Shown here piece by piece: positions 11,051 to 25,400 of a stretch of DNA of 64,000 bases. Every line of letters begins with the position of its first letter. The first letter of the stretch is position 1. The translations under genes were made by a program, and so were the position numbers. Source of the stretch: Membranipora membranacea (lineage: Eukaryota; Bryozoa; Gymnolaemata; Cheilostomatida; Membraniporidae); NCBI GenBank assembly GCA_914767715.1, contig OU612066.1:25208283-25272282 (forward strand), read 5' to 3'. Below the pieces are notes generated by a model. The model worked only from the letters and a program-made list of their open reading frames with translations, did not search any database and was not told where the DNA came from.

Positions 11051-14000
11051 CTTATAAGGTGAGTTACAAGCAAATCTATTTTTCAATCCGGGCGAAAAAA
11101 AAGCGTGATACCCTCCCTTGGTATATTTTTGTAAATTTCAAGTCAGCGTAATTACCCTCCAAGTTATCCAAGGATTCCAATATTCTGCGTTTTGAATAAG
11201 GCCAATAAGAGCTTGAACTGGTCGCAGTTTGATATGATTGCGACAGAGTTTTAATTTTTTAATGCTGCCGTATGGTATGTTTTTTTAGTGCAAAAGTGAC
11301 CCTCATTAAAACGGACGCTGACGGAGAAGAAAAAGCCGCAGAGCTAAACGGTTTGCAGATTATCGATCAGCAGGAGTTGTTCCTCCTTATAAGGTGAGTT
11401 ACAAGCAAATCTATTTTTCAATCCGGGCGAAAAAAAAGCGTGATACCCTCCCTTGGTATATTTTTGTAAATTTCAAGTCAGCGTAATTACCCTCCAAGTT
11501 ATCCAAGGATTCCAATATACTGCGTTTTGAATAAGGCCAATAAGAGCTTGAACTGGTCGCAGTTTGATATGATTGCGACAGAGTTTTAATTTTTTAATGC
11601 TGCCGTATGGTATGTTTTTTTAGTGCAAAAGTGACCCTCATTAAAACGGACGCTGACGGAGAAGAAAAAGCCGCAGAGCTAAACGGTTTGCAGATTATCG
11701 ATCAGCAGGAGTTGTTCCTCCTTATAAGGTGAGTTACAAGCAAATCTATTTTTCAATCCGGGCGAAAAAAAAGCGTGATACCCTCCCTTGGTATATTTTT
11801 GTAAATTTCAAGTCAGCGTAATTACCCTCTTAGTTATCCAAGCATTCCAATATTCTGCGTTTTGAATAAGGCCAATAAGAGCTTGAACTGGTCGCAGTTT
11901 GATATGATTGCGACAGAGTTTTAATTTTTTAATGCTGCCGTATGGTATGTTTTTTTAGTGCAAAAGTGACCCTCATTAAAACGGACGCTGACGGAGAAGA
12001 AAAAGCCGCAGAGCTAAACAGTTTGCAGATTATCGGTCAGCAGGAGTTGTTCCTCCTTATAAGGTGAGTTACAAGCAAATCTATATTTCAATCCGGGCGA
12101 AAAAAAAGCGTGATACCCTCCCTTGGTATATTTTTGTAAATTTCAAGTCAGCGTAATTACCCTCTTAGTTATCCAAGCATTCCAATATTCTGCGTTTTGA
12201 ATAAGGCCAATAAGAGCTTGAACTGGTCGCAGTTTGATATGATTGCGACAGAGTTTTAATTTTTTAATGCTGCCGTATGGTATGTTTTTTTAGTGCAAAA
12301 GTGACCCTCATTAAAACGGACGCTGACGGAGAAGAAAAAGCCGCAGAGCTAAACAGTTTGCAGATTATCGGTCAGCAGGGGTTGTTCCTCCTTATAAGGT
12401 GAGTTACAAGCAAATCTATTTTTCAATCCGGGCGAAAAAAAAGCGTGATACCCTCCCTTGGTATATTTTTGTAAATTTCAAGTCAGCGTAATTACCCTCC
12501 AAGTTATCCAAAGATTCCAATATTCTGCGTTTTGAATAAGGCCAATAAGAGCTTGAACTGGTCGCAGTTTGATATGATTGCGACAGAGTTTTAATTTTTT
12601 AATGCTGCCGTATGGTATGTTTTTTTAGTGCAAAAGTGACCCTCATTAAAACGGACGCTGACGGAGAAGAAAAAGCCGCAGAGCTAAACGGTTTGCAGAT
12701 TATCGATCAGCAGGAGTTGTTCCTCCTTATAAGGTGAGTTACAAGCAAATCTATTTTTCAATCCGGGCTAAAAAAAAGCGTGATACCCTCCCTTGGTATA
12801 TTTTTGTAAATTTCAAGTCAGCTTAATTACCCTCCAAGTTATCCAAGGATTCCAATATTCTGCGTTTTGAATAAGGCCAATAAGAGCTTGAACTGGTCGC
12901 AGTTTGATATGATTGCGACAGAGTTTTAATTTTTTAATGCTGCCGTATGGTATGTTTTTTTAGTGCAAAAGTGACCCTCATTAAAACGGACGCTGACGGA
13001 GAAGAAAAAGCCGCAGAGCTAAACAGTTTGCAGATTATCGATCAGCAGGAGTTGTTCCTCCTTATAAGGTGAGTTACAAGCAAATCTATTTTTCAATCCG
13101 GGCGAAAAAAAAGTGTGATACCCTCCCTTGGTATATTTTTGTAAATTTTAAGTCAGCGTAATTACCCTCCAAGTTATCCAAGGATTCCAATATTCTGCGT
13201 TTTGAATAAGGCCAATAAGAGCTTGAACTGGTCGCAGTTTGATATGATTGCGACAGAGTTTTAATTTTTTAATGCTGCCGTATGGTATGTTTTTTTAGTG
13301 CAAAAGTGACCCTCATTAAAACGGACGCTGACGGAGAAAAAAAGCCGCAGAGCTAAACGGTTTGCAGATTATCGATCAGCAGGAGTTGTTCCTCCTTATA
13401 AGGTGAGTTACAAGCAAATCTATTTTTCAATCCGGGCGAAAACAAAGCGTGATACCCTCCCTTGGTATATTTTTGTAAATTTCAAGTCAGCGTAATTACC
13501 CTCCAAGTTATCCAAGGATTCCAATATTCTGCGTTTTGAATAAGGCCAATAAGAGCTTGAACTGGTCGCAGTTTGATATGATTGCGACAGAGTTTTAATT
13601 TTTTAATGCTGCCGTATGGTATGTTTTTTTAGTGCAAAAGTGACCCTCATTAAAACGGACGCTGACGGAGAAGCAAAAGCCGCAGAGCTAAACGGTTTGC
13701 AGATTATCGATCAGCAGGAGTTGTTCCTCCTTATAAGGTGAGTTACAAGCAAATCTATTTTTCAATCCGGGCGACAAAAAAGCGTGATACCCTCCCTTGG
13801 TATATTTTTGTAAATTTCAAGTCAGCGTAATTACCCTCCAAGTTATCCAAGGATTCCAATATTCTGCGTTTCGAATAAGGCCAATAAGAGCTTGAACTGG
13901 TCGCAGTTTGATATGATTGCGACAGAGTTTTAATTTTTTAATGCTGCCGTATGGTATGTTTTTTTAGTGCAAAAGTGACCCTCATTAAAACGGACGCTGA

Positions 14001-14733
14001 CGGAGAAGAAAAAGCCGCAGAGCTAAACGGTTTGCAGATTATCGATCAGCAGGAGTTGTTCCTCCTTATAAGGTGAGTTACAAGCAAATCTATTTTTCAA
14101 TCCGGGCGAAAAAAAAGCGTGATACCCTCCCTTGGTATATTTTTGTAAATTTCAAGTCAGCGTAATTACCCTCCAAGTTATCCAAGGATTCCAATATTCT
14201 GCGTTTTGAATAAGGCCAATAAGAGCTTGAACTGGTCGCAGTTTGATATGATTGCGACAGAGTTTTAATTTTTTAATGCTGCCGTATGGTATGTTTTTTT
14301 AGTGCAAAAGTGACCCTCATTAAAACGGACGCTGACGGAGAAGAAAAAGCCGCAGAGCTAAACGGTTTGCACATTATCGATCAGCAGGAGTTGTTCCTCC
14401 TTATAAGGTGAGTTACAAGCAAATCTATTTTTCAATCCGGGCTAAAAAAAAGCGTGATACCCTCCCTTGGTATATTTTTGAAAATTTCAAGTCAGCGTAA
14501 TTACCCTCCAAGTTATCCAAGGATTCCAATATTCTGAGTTTTGAATAAGGCCAAGAAGAGCTTGAACTGGTCGCAGTTTGATATGATTGCGACAGGGTTT
14601 TAATTTTTTAATGCTGCCGTATGGTATGTTTTTTTAGTGCAAAAGTGACCCTCATTAAAACGAACGCTGACGGAGAAAAAAAGCCGCAGAGCTAAACGGT
14701 TTGCAGATTATCGATCAGCAGGAGTTGTTCCTC
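11051..14733 (+). repeat. Eleven-monomer block M34-M44, second copy of M15-M25
   Basis: Each of the eleven monomers matches its partner in 4690-8372, including the single-A deletions of M21 (here M40) and M25 (here M44). Keeping all private markers at a constant offset points to a recent segmental duplication of 3,683 bp. The next monomer, M45, keeps the start of M26 (AAACAAAAGCG, GATGCCC) but has TTTGTATAAGG and GGAGGAGAAAAAG instead of GGTTTTCAG, so the copy ends within M45. Confidence 0.9.
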
Positions 14734-17700
14734 CTTATAAGGTGAGTTACAAGCAAATCTATTTTTCAATCCGGGCGAAACAAAAGCGTGATGCCCTCCC
14801 TTGGTATATTTTTGTAAATTTCAAGTCAGCGTAATTACCCTCCAAGTTATCCAAGGATTCCAATATTCTGCGTTTTGTATAAGGCCAATAAGAGCTTGAA
14901 CTGGTCGCAGTTTGATATGATTGCGACAGAGTTTTAATTTTTTAATGCTGCCGTATGGTATGTTTTTTTAGTGCAAAAGTGACCCTCATTAAAACGGACG
15001 CTGACGGAGGAGAAAAAGCCGCAGAGCTAAACGGTTTGCAGATTATCGATCAGCAGGAGTTGTTCCTCTTTATAAGGTGAGTTACAAGCAAATCTATTTT
15101 TCAATCCGGGCGAAAAAAAAGCGTGATACCCTCCCTTGGTATATTTTTGTAAATTTCAAGTCAGCGTAATTACCCTCCAAGTTATCCAAGGATTCCAATC
15201 TTCTGCGTTTTGAATAAGGCCAATAAGAGCCTGAACTGGTCGCAGTTTGATATGATTGCGACAGAGTTTTAATTTTTTAATGCTGCCGTATGGTATGTTT
15301 TTTTAGTGCAAAAGTGACCCTTATTAAAACGGACGCTGACGGAGAAGAAAAAGCCGCAGAGCTAAACGGTTTGCAGATTATCGATCAGCAGGAGTTGTTT
15401 CTCCTTATAAGGTGAGTTACAAGCAAATCTATTTTTCAATCCGGGCGAAAAAAAAGCGTGATACCCTCCCTTGGTATATTTTTGTAAATTTCAAGTCAGC
15501 GTAATTACCCTCCAAGTTATCCAAGGATTCCAATATTCTGCGTTTTGAATAAGGCCAATAAGAGCTTGAACTGGTCGCAGTTTGATATGATTGCGACAGA
15601 GTTTTAATTTTTTAATGCTGCCGTATGGTATGTTTTTTTAGTGCAAAAGTGACCCTCATTAAAACGGACGCTGACGGAGAAGAAAAAGCCGCAGAGCTAA
15701 ACAGTTTGCAGATTATCGATCAGCGGGAGTTGTTCCTCCTTATAAGGTGAGTTACAAGCAAATCTATTTTTCAATCCGGGCTAAAAAAAAGCGTGATACC
15801 CTCCCTTGGTATATTTTTGTAAATTTCAAGTCAGCGTAATTACCCTCCAAGTTATCCAAGGATTCCAATATTCTGCGTTTTGAATAAGGCCAATAAGAGC
15901 TTGAACTGGTCGCAGTTTGATATGATTGCGACAGAGTTTTAATTTTTTAATGCTGCCGTATGGCATGTTTTTTTAGTGCAAAAGTGACCCTCATTAAAAC
16001 GGACGCTGACGGAGAAGAAAAAGCCGCAGAGCTAAACGGTTTGCAGATTATCGATCAGCAGGAGTTGTTCCTCCTTATAAGGTGAGTTACAAGCAAATCT
16101 ATTTTTCAATCCGGGCGAAAAAAAAGCGTGATACCCTCCCTTGGTATATTTTTGTAAATTTCAAGTCAGCGTAATTACCCTCCAAGTTATCCAAGGATTC
16201 CAATATTCTGCGTTTTGAATAAGGCCAATAAGAGCTTGAACTGGTCGCAGTTTGATATGATTGCGACAGAGTTTTAATTTTTTAATGCTGCCGTATGGTA
16301 TGTTTTTTTAGTGCAAAAGTGACCATCATTAAAACGGAGGCTGACGGAGAAGAAAAAGCCGCAGAGCTAAACGGTTTGCAGATTATCGATCAGCAGATGT
16401 TGTTCCTCCTTATAAGGTGAGTTACAAGCAAATCTATTTTTCAATCCGGGCTAAAAAAAAGCGTGATACCCTCCCTTGGTATGTTTTTGTAAATTTCAAG
16501 TCAGCGTAATTACCCTCCAAGTTATCCAAGGATTCCAATATTCTGCGTTTTGAATAAGGCCAATAAGAGCTTGAACTGGTCGCAGTTTGATATGATTGCG
16601 ACAGAGTTTTAATTTTTTAATGCTGCCGTATGGTATGTTTTTTTAGTGCAAAAGTGACCCTCATTAAAACGGACGCTGACGGAGGAGAAAAAGCCGCAGA
16701 GCTAAACGGTTTGCAGATTATCGATCAGCAGGAGTTGTTCCTCTTTATAAGGTGAGTTACAAGCAAATCTATTTTTCAATCCGGGCGAAAAAAAAGCGTG
16801 ATACCCTCCCTTGGTATATTTTTGTAAATTTCAAGTCAGCGTAATTACCCTCCAAGTTATCCAAGGATTCCAATATTCTGCGTTTTGAATAAGGCCAATA
16901 AGAGCCTGAACTGGTCGCAGTTTGATATGATTGCGACAGAGTTTTAATTTTTTAATGCTGCCGTATGGTATGTTTTTTTAGTGCAAAAGTGACCCTTATT
17001 AAAACGGACGCTGACGGAGAAGAAAAAGCCGCAGAGCTAAACGGTTTGCAGATTATCGATCAGCAGGAGTTGTTCCTCCTTATAAGGAGAGTTACAAGCA
17101 AATCTATTTTTCAATCCGGGCGAAAAAAAAGCGTGATACCCTCCCTTGGTATATTTTTGTAAATTTCAAGTCAGCGTAATTACCCTCCAAGTTATCCAAG
17201 GATTCCAATATTCTGCGTTTTGAATAAGGCCAATAAGAGCTTGAACTGGTCGCAGTTTGATATGATTGCGACAGAGTTTTAATTTTTTAATGCTGCCGTA
17301 TGGTATGTTTTTTTAGTGCAAAAGTGACCCCCATTAAAACTGACGCTGACGGAGAAGAAAAAGCCGCAGAGCTAAACGGTTTGCAGATTATCGATCAGCA
17401 GGAGTTGTTCCTCCTTATAAGGTGAGTTACAAGCAAATCTATTTTTCAATCCGGGCGAAAAAAAAGCGTGATACCCTCCCTTGGTATATTTTTGTAAATT
17501 TCAAGTCAGCGTAATTACCCTCCAAGTTATCCAAGGATTCCAATATTCTGCGTTTTGAATAGGGCCAATAAGAGCTTGAACTGGTCGCAGTTTGATATGA
17601 TTGCTACAGAGTTTTAATTTTTTAATGCTGCCGTATGGTATGTTTTTTTAGTGCAAAAGTGACCCTCATTAAAACGGACGCTGACGGAGAAGGAAAAGCC

Positions 17701-18418
17701 GCAGAGCTAAACGGTTTGCCGATTATCGATCAGCAGGAGTTGTTCCTCCTTATAAGGTGAGTTACAAGCAAATCTATTTTTCAATCCGGGCTAAAAAAAA
17801 GCGTGATACCCTCCCTTGGTATTTTTTTGTAAATTTCAAGTCAGCGTAATTACCCTCCAAGTTATCCAAGGATTCCAATATTCTGCGTTTTGAATAAGGC
17901 CAATAAGAGCTTGAACTGGTCGCAGTTTGATATGATTGCGACAGAGTTTTAATTTTTTAATGCTGCCGTATGGCATGTTTTTTTAGTGCAAAAGTGACCC
18001 TCATTAAAACGGACGCTGACGGAGAAGAAAAAGCCGCAGAGTTAAACGGTTTGCAGATTATCGATCAGCAGGAGTTGTTCCTCCTTATAAGGTGAGTTAA
18101 AAGCAAATCTATTTTTCAATCCGGGCTAAAAAAAAGCGTGATACCCTCCCTTGGTATATTTTTGTAAATTTCAAGCCAGCGTAATTACCCTCCAAGTTAT
18201 CCAAGGATTCCAATATTCTGCGTTTTGAATAAGGCCAATAAGAGCTTGAACTGGTCGCAGTTTGATATGATTGCGACAGAGTTTTAATTTTTTAATGCTG
18301 CCGTATGGTATGTTTTTTTAGTGCAAAAGTGACCTTCATTAAAACTAACGCTGACGGAGAAGAAAAAGCCGCAGAGCTAAACGGTTTGCAGATTATCGAT
18401 CAGCAGGAGTTGTTCCTC

Positions 18419-20428
18419 CTTATAAGGTGAGTTACAAACAAATCTATTTTTCAATCCGGGCTAAAAAAAAGCGTGATACCCTCCCTTGGTATATTTTTGT
18501 AAATTTCAAGTCAGCGTAATTACCCTCCAAGTTATCCAAGGATTCCAATATTCTGCGTTTTGAATAAGGCCAATAAGAGCTTGAACTGGTCGCAGTTTGA
18601 TATGATTGCGACAGAGTTTTAATTTTTTAATGCTGCCGTATGGTATGTTTTTTTAGTGCAAAAGTGACCATCATTAAAACGGAGGCTGACGGAGAAGAAA
18701 AAGCCGCAGAGCTAAACGGTTTGCAGATTATCGATCAGCAGATGTTGTTCCTCCTTATAAGGTGAGTTACAAGCAAATCTATTTTTCAATCCGGGCTAAA
18801 AAAAAGCGTGATACCCTCCCTTGGTATATTTTTGTAAATTTCAAGTCAGCGTAATTACCCTCCAAGTTATCCAAGGATTCCAATATTCTGCGTTTTGAAT
18901 AAGGCCAATAAGAGCTTGAACTGTTCGCAGTTTGATACGATTGCGACAGAGTTTAAATTTTTTAATGCTGCCGTATGGTATGTTTTCTTAGTGCAAAAGT
19001 GACCCTCATTAAAACGGACGCTGACGGAGAAGAAAAAGCCGCAGAGCTAAACGGTTTGCAGATTATCGATCAGCAGGAGTTGTTCCTCCTTATAAGGTGA
19101 GTTACAAGCAAATCTATTTTTCAATCCGGGCGAAAAAAAAGCGTGATACCCTCCCTTGGTATATTTTTGTAAATTTCAAGTCAGCGTAATTACCCTCCAA
19201 GTTATCCAAGGATCCCAATATTCTGCGTTTTGAATAAGGCCAATAAGAGCTTGAACTGGTCGCAGTTTGATATGATTGCGACAGAGTTTTAATTTTTTAA
19301 TGCTGCCGTATGGTATGTTTTTTTAGTGCAAAAGTGACCCTCATTAAAACGGAGGCTGACGGAGAAGAAAAAGCCGCAGAGATAAACGGTTTGCAGATTA
19401 TCGATCAGCAGATGTTGTTCCTCCTTATAAGGTGAGTTACAAGCAAATCTATTTTTCAATCCGGGCTAAAAAAAAGCGTGATACCCTCCCTTGGTATATT
19501 TTTGTAAATTTCAAGTCAGCGTAATTACCCTCCAAGTTATCCAAGGATTCCAATATTCTGCGTTTTGAATAAGGCCAATAAGAGCTTGAACTGGTCGCAG
19601 TTTGATATGATTGCGACAGAGTTTTAATTTTTTAATGCTGCCGTTTGGTATGTTTTTTTAGTGCAAAAGTGACCCTCATTAAAACGGACGCTGACGGAGA
19701 AGAAAAAGCCGCAGAGCTAAACGGTTTGCAGATTATCGATCAGCAGGAGTTGTTCCTCCTTATAAGGTGAGTTACAAGCAAATCTATTTTTCAATCCGGG
19801 AGAAAAAAAAGCGTGATACCCTCCCTTGGTATATTTTTATAAATTTCAAGTCAGCGTAATTACCCTCCAAGTTATCCAAGGATTCCAAAATTCTGCGTTT
19901 TGAATAAGGCCAATAAGAGCTTGAACTGGTCGCAGTTTGATATGATTGCGACAGAGTTTTAATTTTTTAATGCTGCCGTATGGTATGTTTTTTTAGTGCA
20001 AAAGTGACCCTCATTAAAACGGACGCTGACGGAGAAGAAAAAGCCGCAGAGCTAAACGGTTTGCAGATTATCGATCAGCAGGAGTTGTTCCTCCTTATAA
20101 GGCGAGTTACAAGCAAATCTAGTTTTCAATCCGGGCTAAAAAAAAGCGTGATACCCTCCCTTGGTATATTTTTGTAAATTTCAAGTCAGCGTAATTACCC
20201 TCCAAGTTATCCAAGGATTCCAATATTCTGCGTTTTGAATAAGGCCAATAAGAGCTTGAACTGGTCGCAGTTTGATATGATTGCGACAGAGTTTTAATTT
20301 TTTAATGCTGCCGTATGGTATGTTTTTTTAGTGCAAAAGTGACCTTCATTAAAACTAACGCTGACGGAGAAGAAAAAGCCGCAGAGCTAAACGGTTTGCA
20401 GATTATCGATCAGCAGGAGTTGTTCCTC
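18419..20428 (+). repeat. Six-monomer unit M56-M61, first tandem copy
   Basis: Ordered markers: ACAAACAAATC with ACCATCATT (M56), GATACGATTG with GTTTAAATTTT (M57), GAGATAAAC with CAGATGTTG (M58), CCGTTTGG (M59), CGGGAGAAA with CCAAAATTC (M60), AAGGCGAG with CTAGTTTTC (M61). The rare ACCTTCATT/AACTAACG pair sits at 18334 and 20344, so the true period is 2,010 bp and the exact boundary lies in the 3' part of M55 and M61. Private changes here that are missing from the second copy include GATCCCAATA (M58) and TTTTTATAAAT (M60). Confidence 0.88.
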
Positions 20429-22438
20429 CTTATAAGGTGAGTTACAAACAAATCTATTTTTCAATCCGGGCTAAAAAAAAGCGTGATACCCTCCCTTGGT
20501 ATATTTTTGTAAATTTCAAGTCAGCGTAATTACCCTCCAAGTTATCCAAGGATTCCAATATTCTGCGTTTTGAATAAGGCCAATAAGAGCTTGAACTGGT
20601 CGCAGTTTGATATGATTGCGACAGAGTTTTAATTTTTTAATGCTGCCGTATGGTATGTTTTTTTAGTGCAAAAGTGACCATCATTAAAACGGAGGCTGAC
20701 GGAGAAGAAAAAGCCGCAGAGCTAAACGGTTTGCAGATTATCGATCAGCAGATGTTGTTCCTCCTTATAAGGTGAGTTACAAGCAAATCTATTTTTCAAT
20801 CCGGGCTAAAAAAAAGCGTGATACCCTCCCTTGGTATATTTTTGTAAATTTCAAGTCAGCGTAATTACCCTCCAAGTTATCCAAGGATTCCAATATTCTG
20901 CGTTTTGAATAAGGCCAATAAGAGCTTGAACTGGTCGCAGTTTGATACGATTGCGACAGAGTTTAAATTTTTTAATGCTGCCGTATGGTATGTTTTCTAA
21001 GTGCAAAAATGACCCTCATTAAAACGGACGCTGACGGAGAAGAAAAAGCCGCAGAGCTAAACGGTTTGCAGATTATCGATCAGCAGGAGTTGTTCCTCCT
21101 TATAAGGTGAGTTACAAGCAAATCTATTTTTCAATCCGGGCGAAAAAAAAGCGTGATACCCTCCCTTGGTATATTTTTGTAAATTTCAAGTCAGCGTAAT
21201 TACCCTCCAAGTTATCCAAGGATTCCAATATTCTGCGTTTTGAATAAGGCCAATAAGAGCTTGAACTGGTCGCAGTTTGATATGATTGCGACAGAGTTTT
21301 AATTTTTTAATGCTGCCGTATGGTATGTTTTTTTAGTGCAAAAGTGACCCTCATTAAAACGGAGGCTGACGGAGAAGAAAAAGCCGCAGAGATAAACGGT
21401 TTGCAGATTATCGATCAGCAGATGTTGTTCCTCCTTATAAGGTGAGTTACAAGCAAATCTATTTTTCAATCCGGGCTAAAAAAAAGCGTGATACCCTCCC
21501 TTGGTATATTTTTGTAAATTTCAAGTCAGCGTAATTACCCTCCAAGTTATCCAAGGATTCCAATATTCTGCGTTTTGAATAAGGCCAATAAGAGCTTGAA
21601 CTGGTCGCAGTTTGATATGATTGCGACAGAGTTTTAATTTTTTAATGCTGCCGTTTGGTATGTTTTTTTAGTGCAAAAGTGACCCTCATTAAAACGGACG
21701 CTGACGGAGAAGAAAAAGCCGCAGAGCTAAACGGTTTGCAGATTATCGATCAGCAGGAGTTGTTCCTCCTTATAAGGTGAGTTACAAGCAAATCTATTTT
21801 TCAATCCGGGAGAAAAAAAAGCGTGATACCCTCCCTTGGTATATTTTTGTAAATTTCAAGTCAGCGTAATTACCCTCCAAGTTATCCAAGGATTCCAAAA
21901 TTCTGCGTTTTGAATAAGGCCAATAAGAGCTTGAACTGGTCGCAGTTTGATATGATTGCGACAGAGTTTTAATTTTTTAATGCTGCCGTATGGTATGTTT
22001 TTTTAGTGCAAAAGTGACCCTCATTAAAACGGACGCTGACGGAGAAGAAAAAGCCGCAGAGCTAAACGGTTTGCAGATTATCGATCAGCAGGAGTTGTTC
22101 CTCCTTATAAGGCGAGTTACAAGCAAATCTAGTTTTCAATCCGGGCTAAAAAAAAGCGTGATACCCTCCCTTGGTATATTTTTGTAAATTTCAAGTCAGC
22201 GTAATTACCCTCCAAGTTATCCAAGGATTCCAATATTCTGCGTTTTGAATAAGGCCAATAAGAGCTTGAACTGGTCGCAGTTTGATATGATTGCGACAGA
22301 GTTTTAATTTTTTAATGCTGCCGTATGGTATGTTTTTTTAGTGCAAAAGTGACCCTCATTAAAACGGACGCTGACGGAGAAGAAAAAGCCGCAGAGCTAA
22401 ACGGTTTGCAGATTATCGATCAGCAGGAGTCGATCCTC
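20429..22438 (+). repeat. Six-monomer unit M62-M67, second tandem copy
   Basis: It repeats all ordered markers of 18419-20428 at exactly 2,010 bp. Private differences are TTTTCTAAGTGC with AAAAATGACC in M63. The last monomer (M67) ends with the GAGTCGATCC form that leads into M68. The corresponding region of the large second copy (from 32821) holds only nine monomers for these twelve. Confidence 0.88.
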
Positions 22439-25400
22439 CTTATAAGGTGAGTTAAAAGCAAATCTATTTTTCAATCCGGGCGAAAAAAAAGCGTGATACC
22501 CTCCCTTGGTATATTTTTGTAAATTTCAAGTCAGCGTAATTACCCTCCAAGTTATCCAAGGATTCCAATATTCTGCGTTTTGAATAAGGCTAATAAGAGC
22601 TTGAACTGGTCGCAGTTTGATATGATTGCGACAGAGTTTTAATTTTTTAATGCTGCCGTATGGTATGTTTTTTTAGTGCAAAAGTGACCCTCATTAAAAC
22701 GGACGCTGACGGAGAAGAAAAAGCCGCAGAGCTAAACGGTTTGCAGATTATCGATCAGCAGGAGTTGTTCCTCCTTTTGAGGTGAGTTACAAGAAATTCT
22801 ATTTTTCAATCCGGGCGAAAAAAAAGCGTGATACCCTCCATTGGTATATTTTTGTAAATTTCAAGTCAGCGTAATTACCCTCCAAGTTATCCAAGGATTC
22901 CAATATTCTGCGTTTTGAATAAGGCCAATAAGAGCTTGAACTGGTCGCAGTTTGATATGATTGCGACAGAGTTTTAATTTTTTAATGCTGCCGTATGGTA
23001 TGTTTTTTTAGTGCAAAAGTGACCCTCATTAAAACGGACGCTGACGGAGAAGAAAAAGCCGCAGAGCTAAACGGTTTGCAGATTATCGATCAGCAGGAGT
23101 TGTTCCTCCTTATAAGGTGAGTTAAAAGCAAATCTATTTTTCAATCCGGGCGAAAAAAAAGCGTGATACCCTCCCTTGGTATATTTTTGTAAATTTCAAG
23201 TCAGCGTAATTACCCTCCAAGTTATCCAAGGATTCCAATATTCTGCGTTTTGAATAAGGCCAATAAGAGCTTGAACTGGTCGCAGTTTGATATGATTGCG
23301 ACAGAGTTTTAATTTTTTAATGCTGCCGTATGGTACGTTTTTTTAGTGCAAAAGTGACCCTCATTAAAACGGACGCTGACGGAGAAGAAAAAGCCGCAGA
23401 GCTAAACGGTTTGCAGATTATCGATCAGCAGGAGTTGTTCCTCCTTATAAGGTGAGTTACAAGCAAATCTATTTTTCAATCCGGGCTAAAAAAAAGCGTG
23501 ATACCCTCCCTTGGTATATTTTTGTAAATTTCAAGTCAGCGTAATTACCCTCCAAGTTATCCAAGGATTCCAATATTCTGCGTTTTGAATAAGGCCAATA
23601 AGAGCTTGAACTGGTCGCAGTTTGATATGATTGCGACAGAGTTTTAATTTTTAATGCTGCCGTATGGTATGTTTTTTTAGTGCAAAAGTGACCCTCATTA
23701 AAACGGACGCTGACGGAGAAGAAAAAGCCGCAGAGCTAAACGGTTTGCAGATTATCGATCAGCAGGAGTTGTTCCTCCTTATAAGGTGAGTTACAAGCAA
23801 ATCTATTATCCAATCCGGGCGAAAAAAAAGCGTGATACCCTCCCTTGGTATATTTTTGTAAATTTCAAGTCAGCGTAATTACCCTCCAAGTTATCCAAGG
23901 ATTCCAATATTCTGCGTTTTGAATAAGGCCAATAAGAGCTTGAACTGGTCGCAGTTTGATATGATTGCGACAGAGTTTTAATTTTTTAATGCTGCCGTAT
24001 GGTATGTTTTTTTAGTGCAAAAGTGACCCTCATTAAAACGGACGCTGACGGAGAAGAAAAAGCCGCAGAGCTAAACGGTTTGCAGATTATCGATCAGCAG
24101 GAGTTGTTCCTCCTTTTAAGGTGAGTTACAAAAAATTCTATTTTTCAATCCGGGCGAAAAAAAAGCGTGATACCCTCCATTGGTATATTTTTGTAAATTT
24201 CAAGTCAGCGTAATTACCCTCCAAGTTATCCAAGGATTCCAATATTCTGCGTTTTGAATAAGGCCAATAAGAGCTTGAACTGGTCGCAGTTTGATATGAT
24301 TGCGACAGAGTTTTAATTTTTTAATGCTGCCGTATGGTATGTTTTTTTAGTGCAAAAGTGACCCTCATTAAAACGGACGCTGACGGAGAAGAAAAAGCCG
24401 CAGAGCTAAACGGTTTGCAGATTATCGATCAGCAGGAGTTGTTCCTCCTTATAAGGTGAGTTACAAGCAAATCTATTTTTCAATCCGGGCTAAAAAAAAG
24501 CGTGATACCCTCCCTTGGTATATTTTTGTAAATTTCAAGTCAGCGTAATTACCCTCCAAGTTATCCAAGGATTCCAATATTCTGCGTTTTGAATAAGGCC
24601 AATAAGAGCTTGAACTGGTCGCAGTTTGATATGATTGCGACAGAGTTTTAATTTTTTAATGCTGCCTTATGGTATGTTTTTTTAGTGCAAAAGTCACCCT
24701 CATTAAAACGGACGCTGACGGAGAAGAAAAAGCCGCAGAGCTAAATGGTTTGCAGATTATCGATCAGCAGGAGTTGTTCCTCCTTATAAGGTGAGTTACA
24801 AGCAAATCTATTTTTCAATCCGGGCTAAAAAAAAGCGTGATACCCTCCCTTGGTATATTTTTGTAAATTTCAAGTCAGCGTAATTACCCTCCAAGTTATC
24901 CAAGGATTCCAATATTCTGCGTTTTGAATAAGGCCAATAAGAGCTTGAACTGGTCGCAGTTTGATATGATTGCGACAGAGTTTTAATTTTTTAATGCTGC
25001 CGTATGGTATGTTTTTTTAGTGCAAAAGTGACCCTCATTAAAACGGACGCTGACGGAGAAGAAAAAGCCGCAGAGCTAAACGGTTTGCAGATTATCGATC
25101 AGCAGGAGTTGTTCCTCCTTATAAGGTGAGTTACAAGCAAATCTATTTTCCAATCCGGGCGAAAAAAAAGCGTGATACCCTCCCTTGGTATATTTTTGTA
25201 AATTTCAAGTCAGCGTAATTACCCTCCAAGTTATCCAAGGATTCCAATATTCTGCGTTTTGAATAAGGCCAATAAGAGCTTGAACTGGTCGCAGTTTGAT
25301 ATGATTGCGACAGAGTTTTAATTTTTTAATGCTGCCGTATGGTATGTTTTTTTAGTGCAAAAGTGACCCTCATTAAAACGGATGCTGACGGAGAAGAAAA

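Noticed and set aside
16965-17162. Forward 65-codon open frames, also at 19980, 21990, 28688, 31367, 35387 and 59495
   Set aside because: These seven are exactly the monomers in which GGTGAG changed to GGAGAG or GGCGAG, removing an in-frame TGA (M52, M61, M67, M87, M95, M107, M179). They are read-through versions of the same repeat with no separate gene signal, ribosome-binding context or family match.
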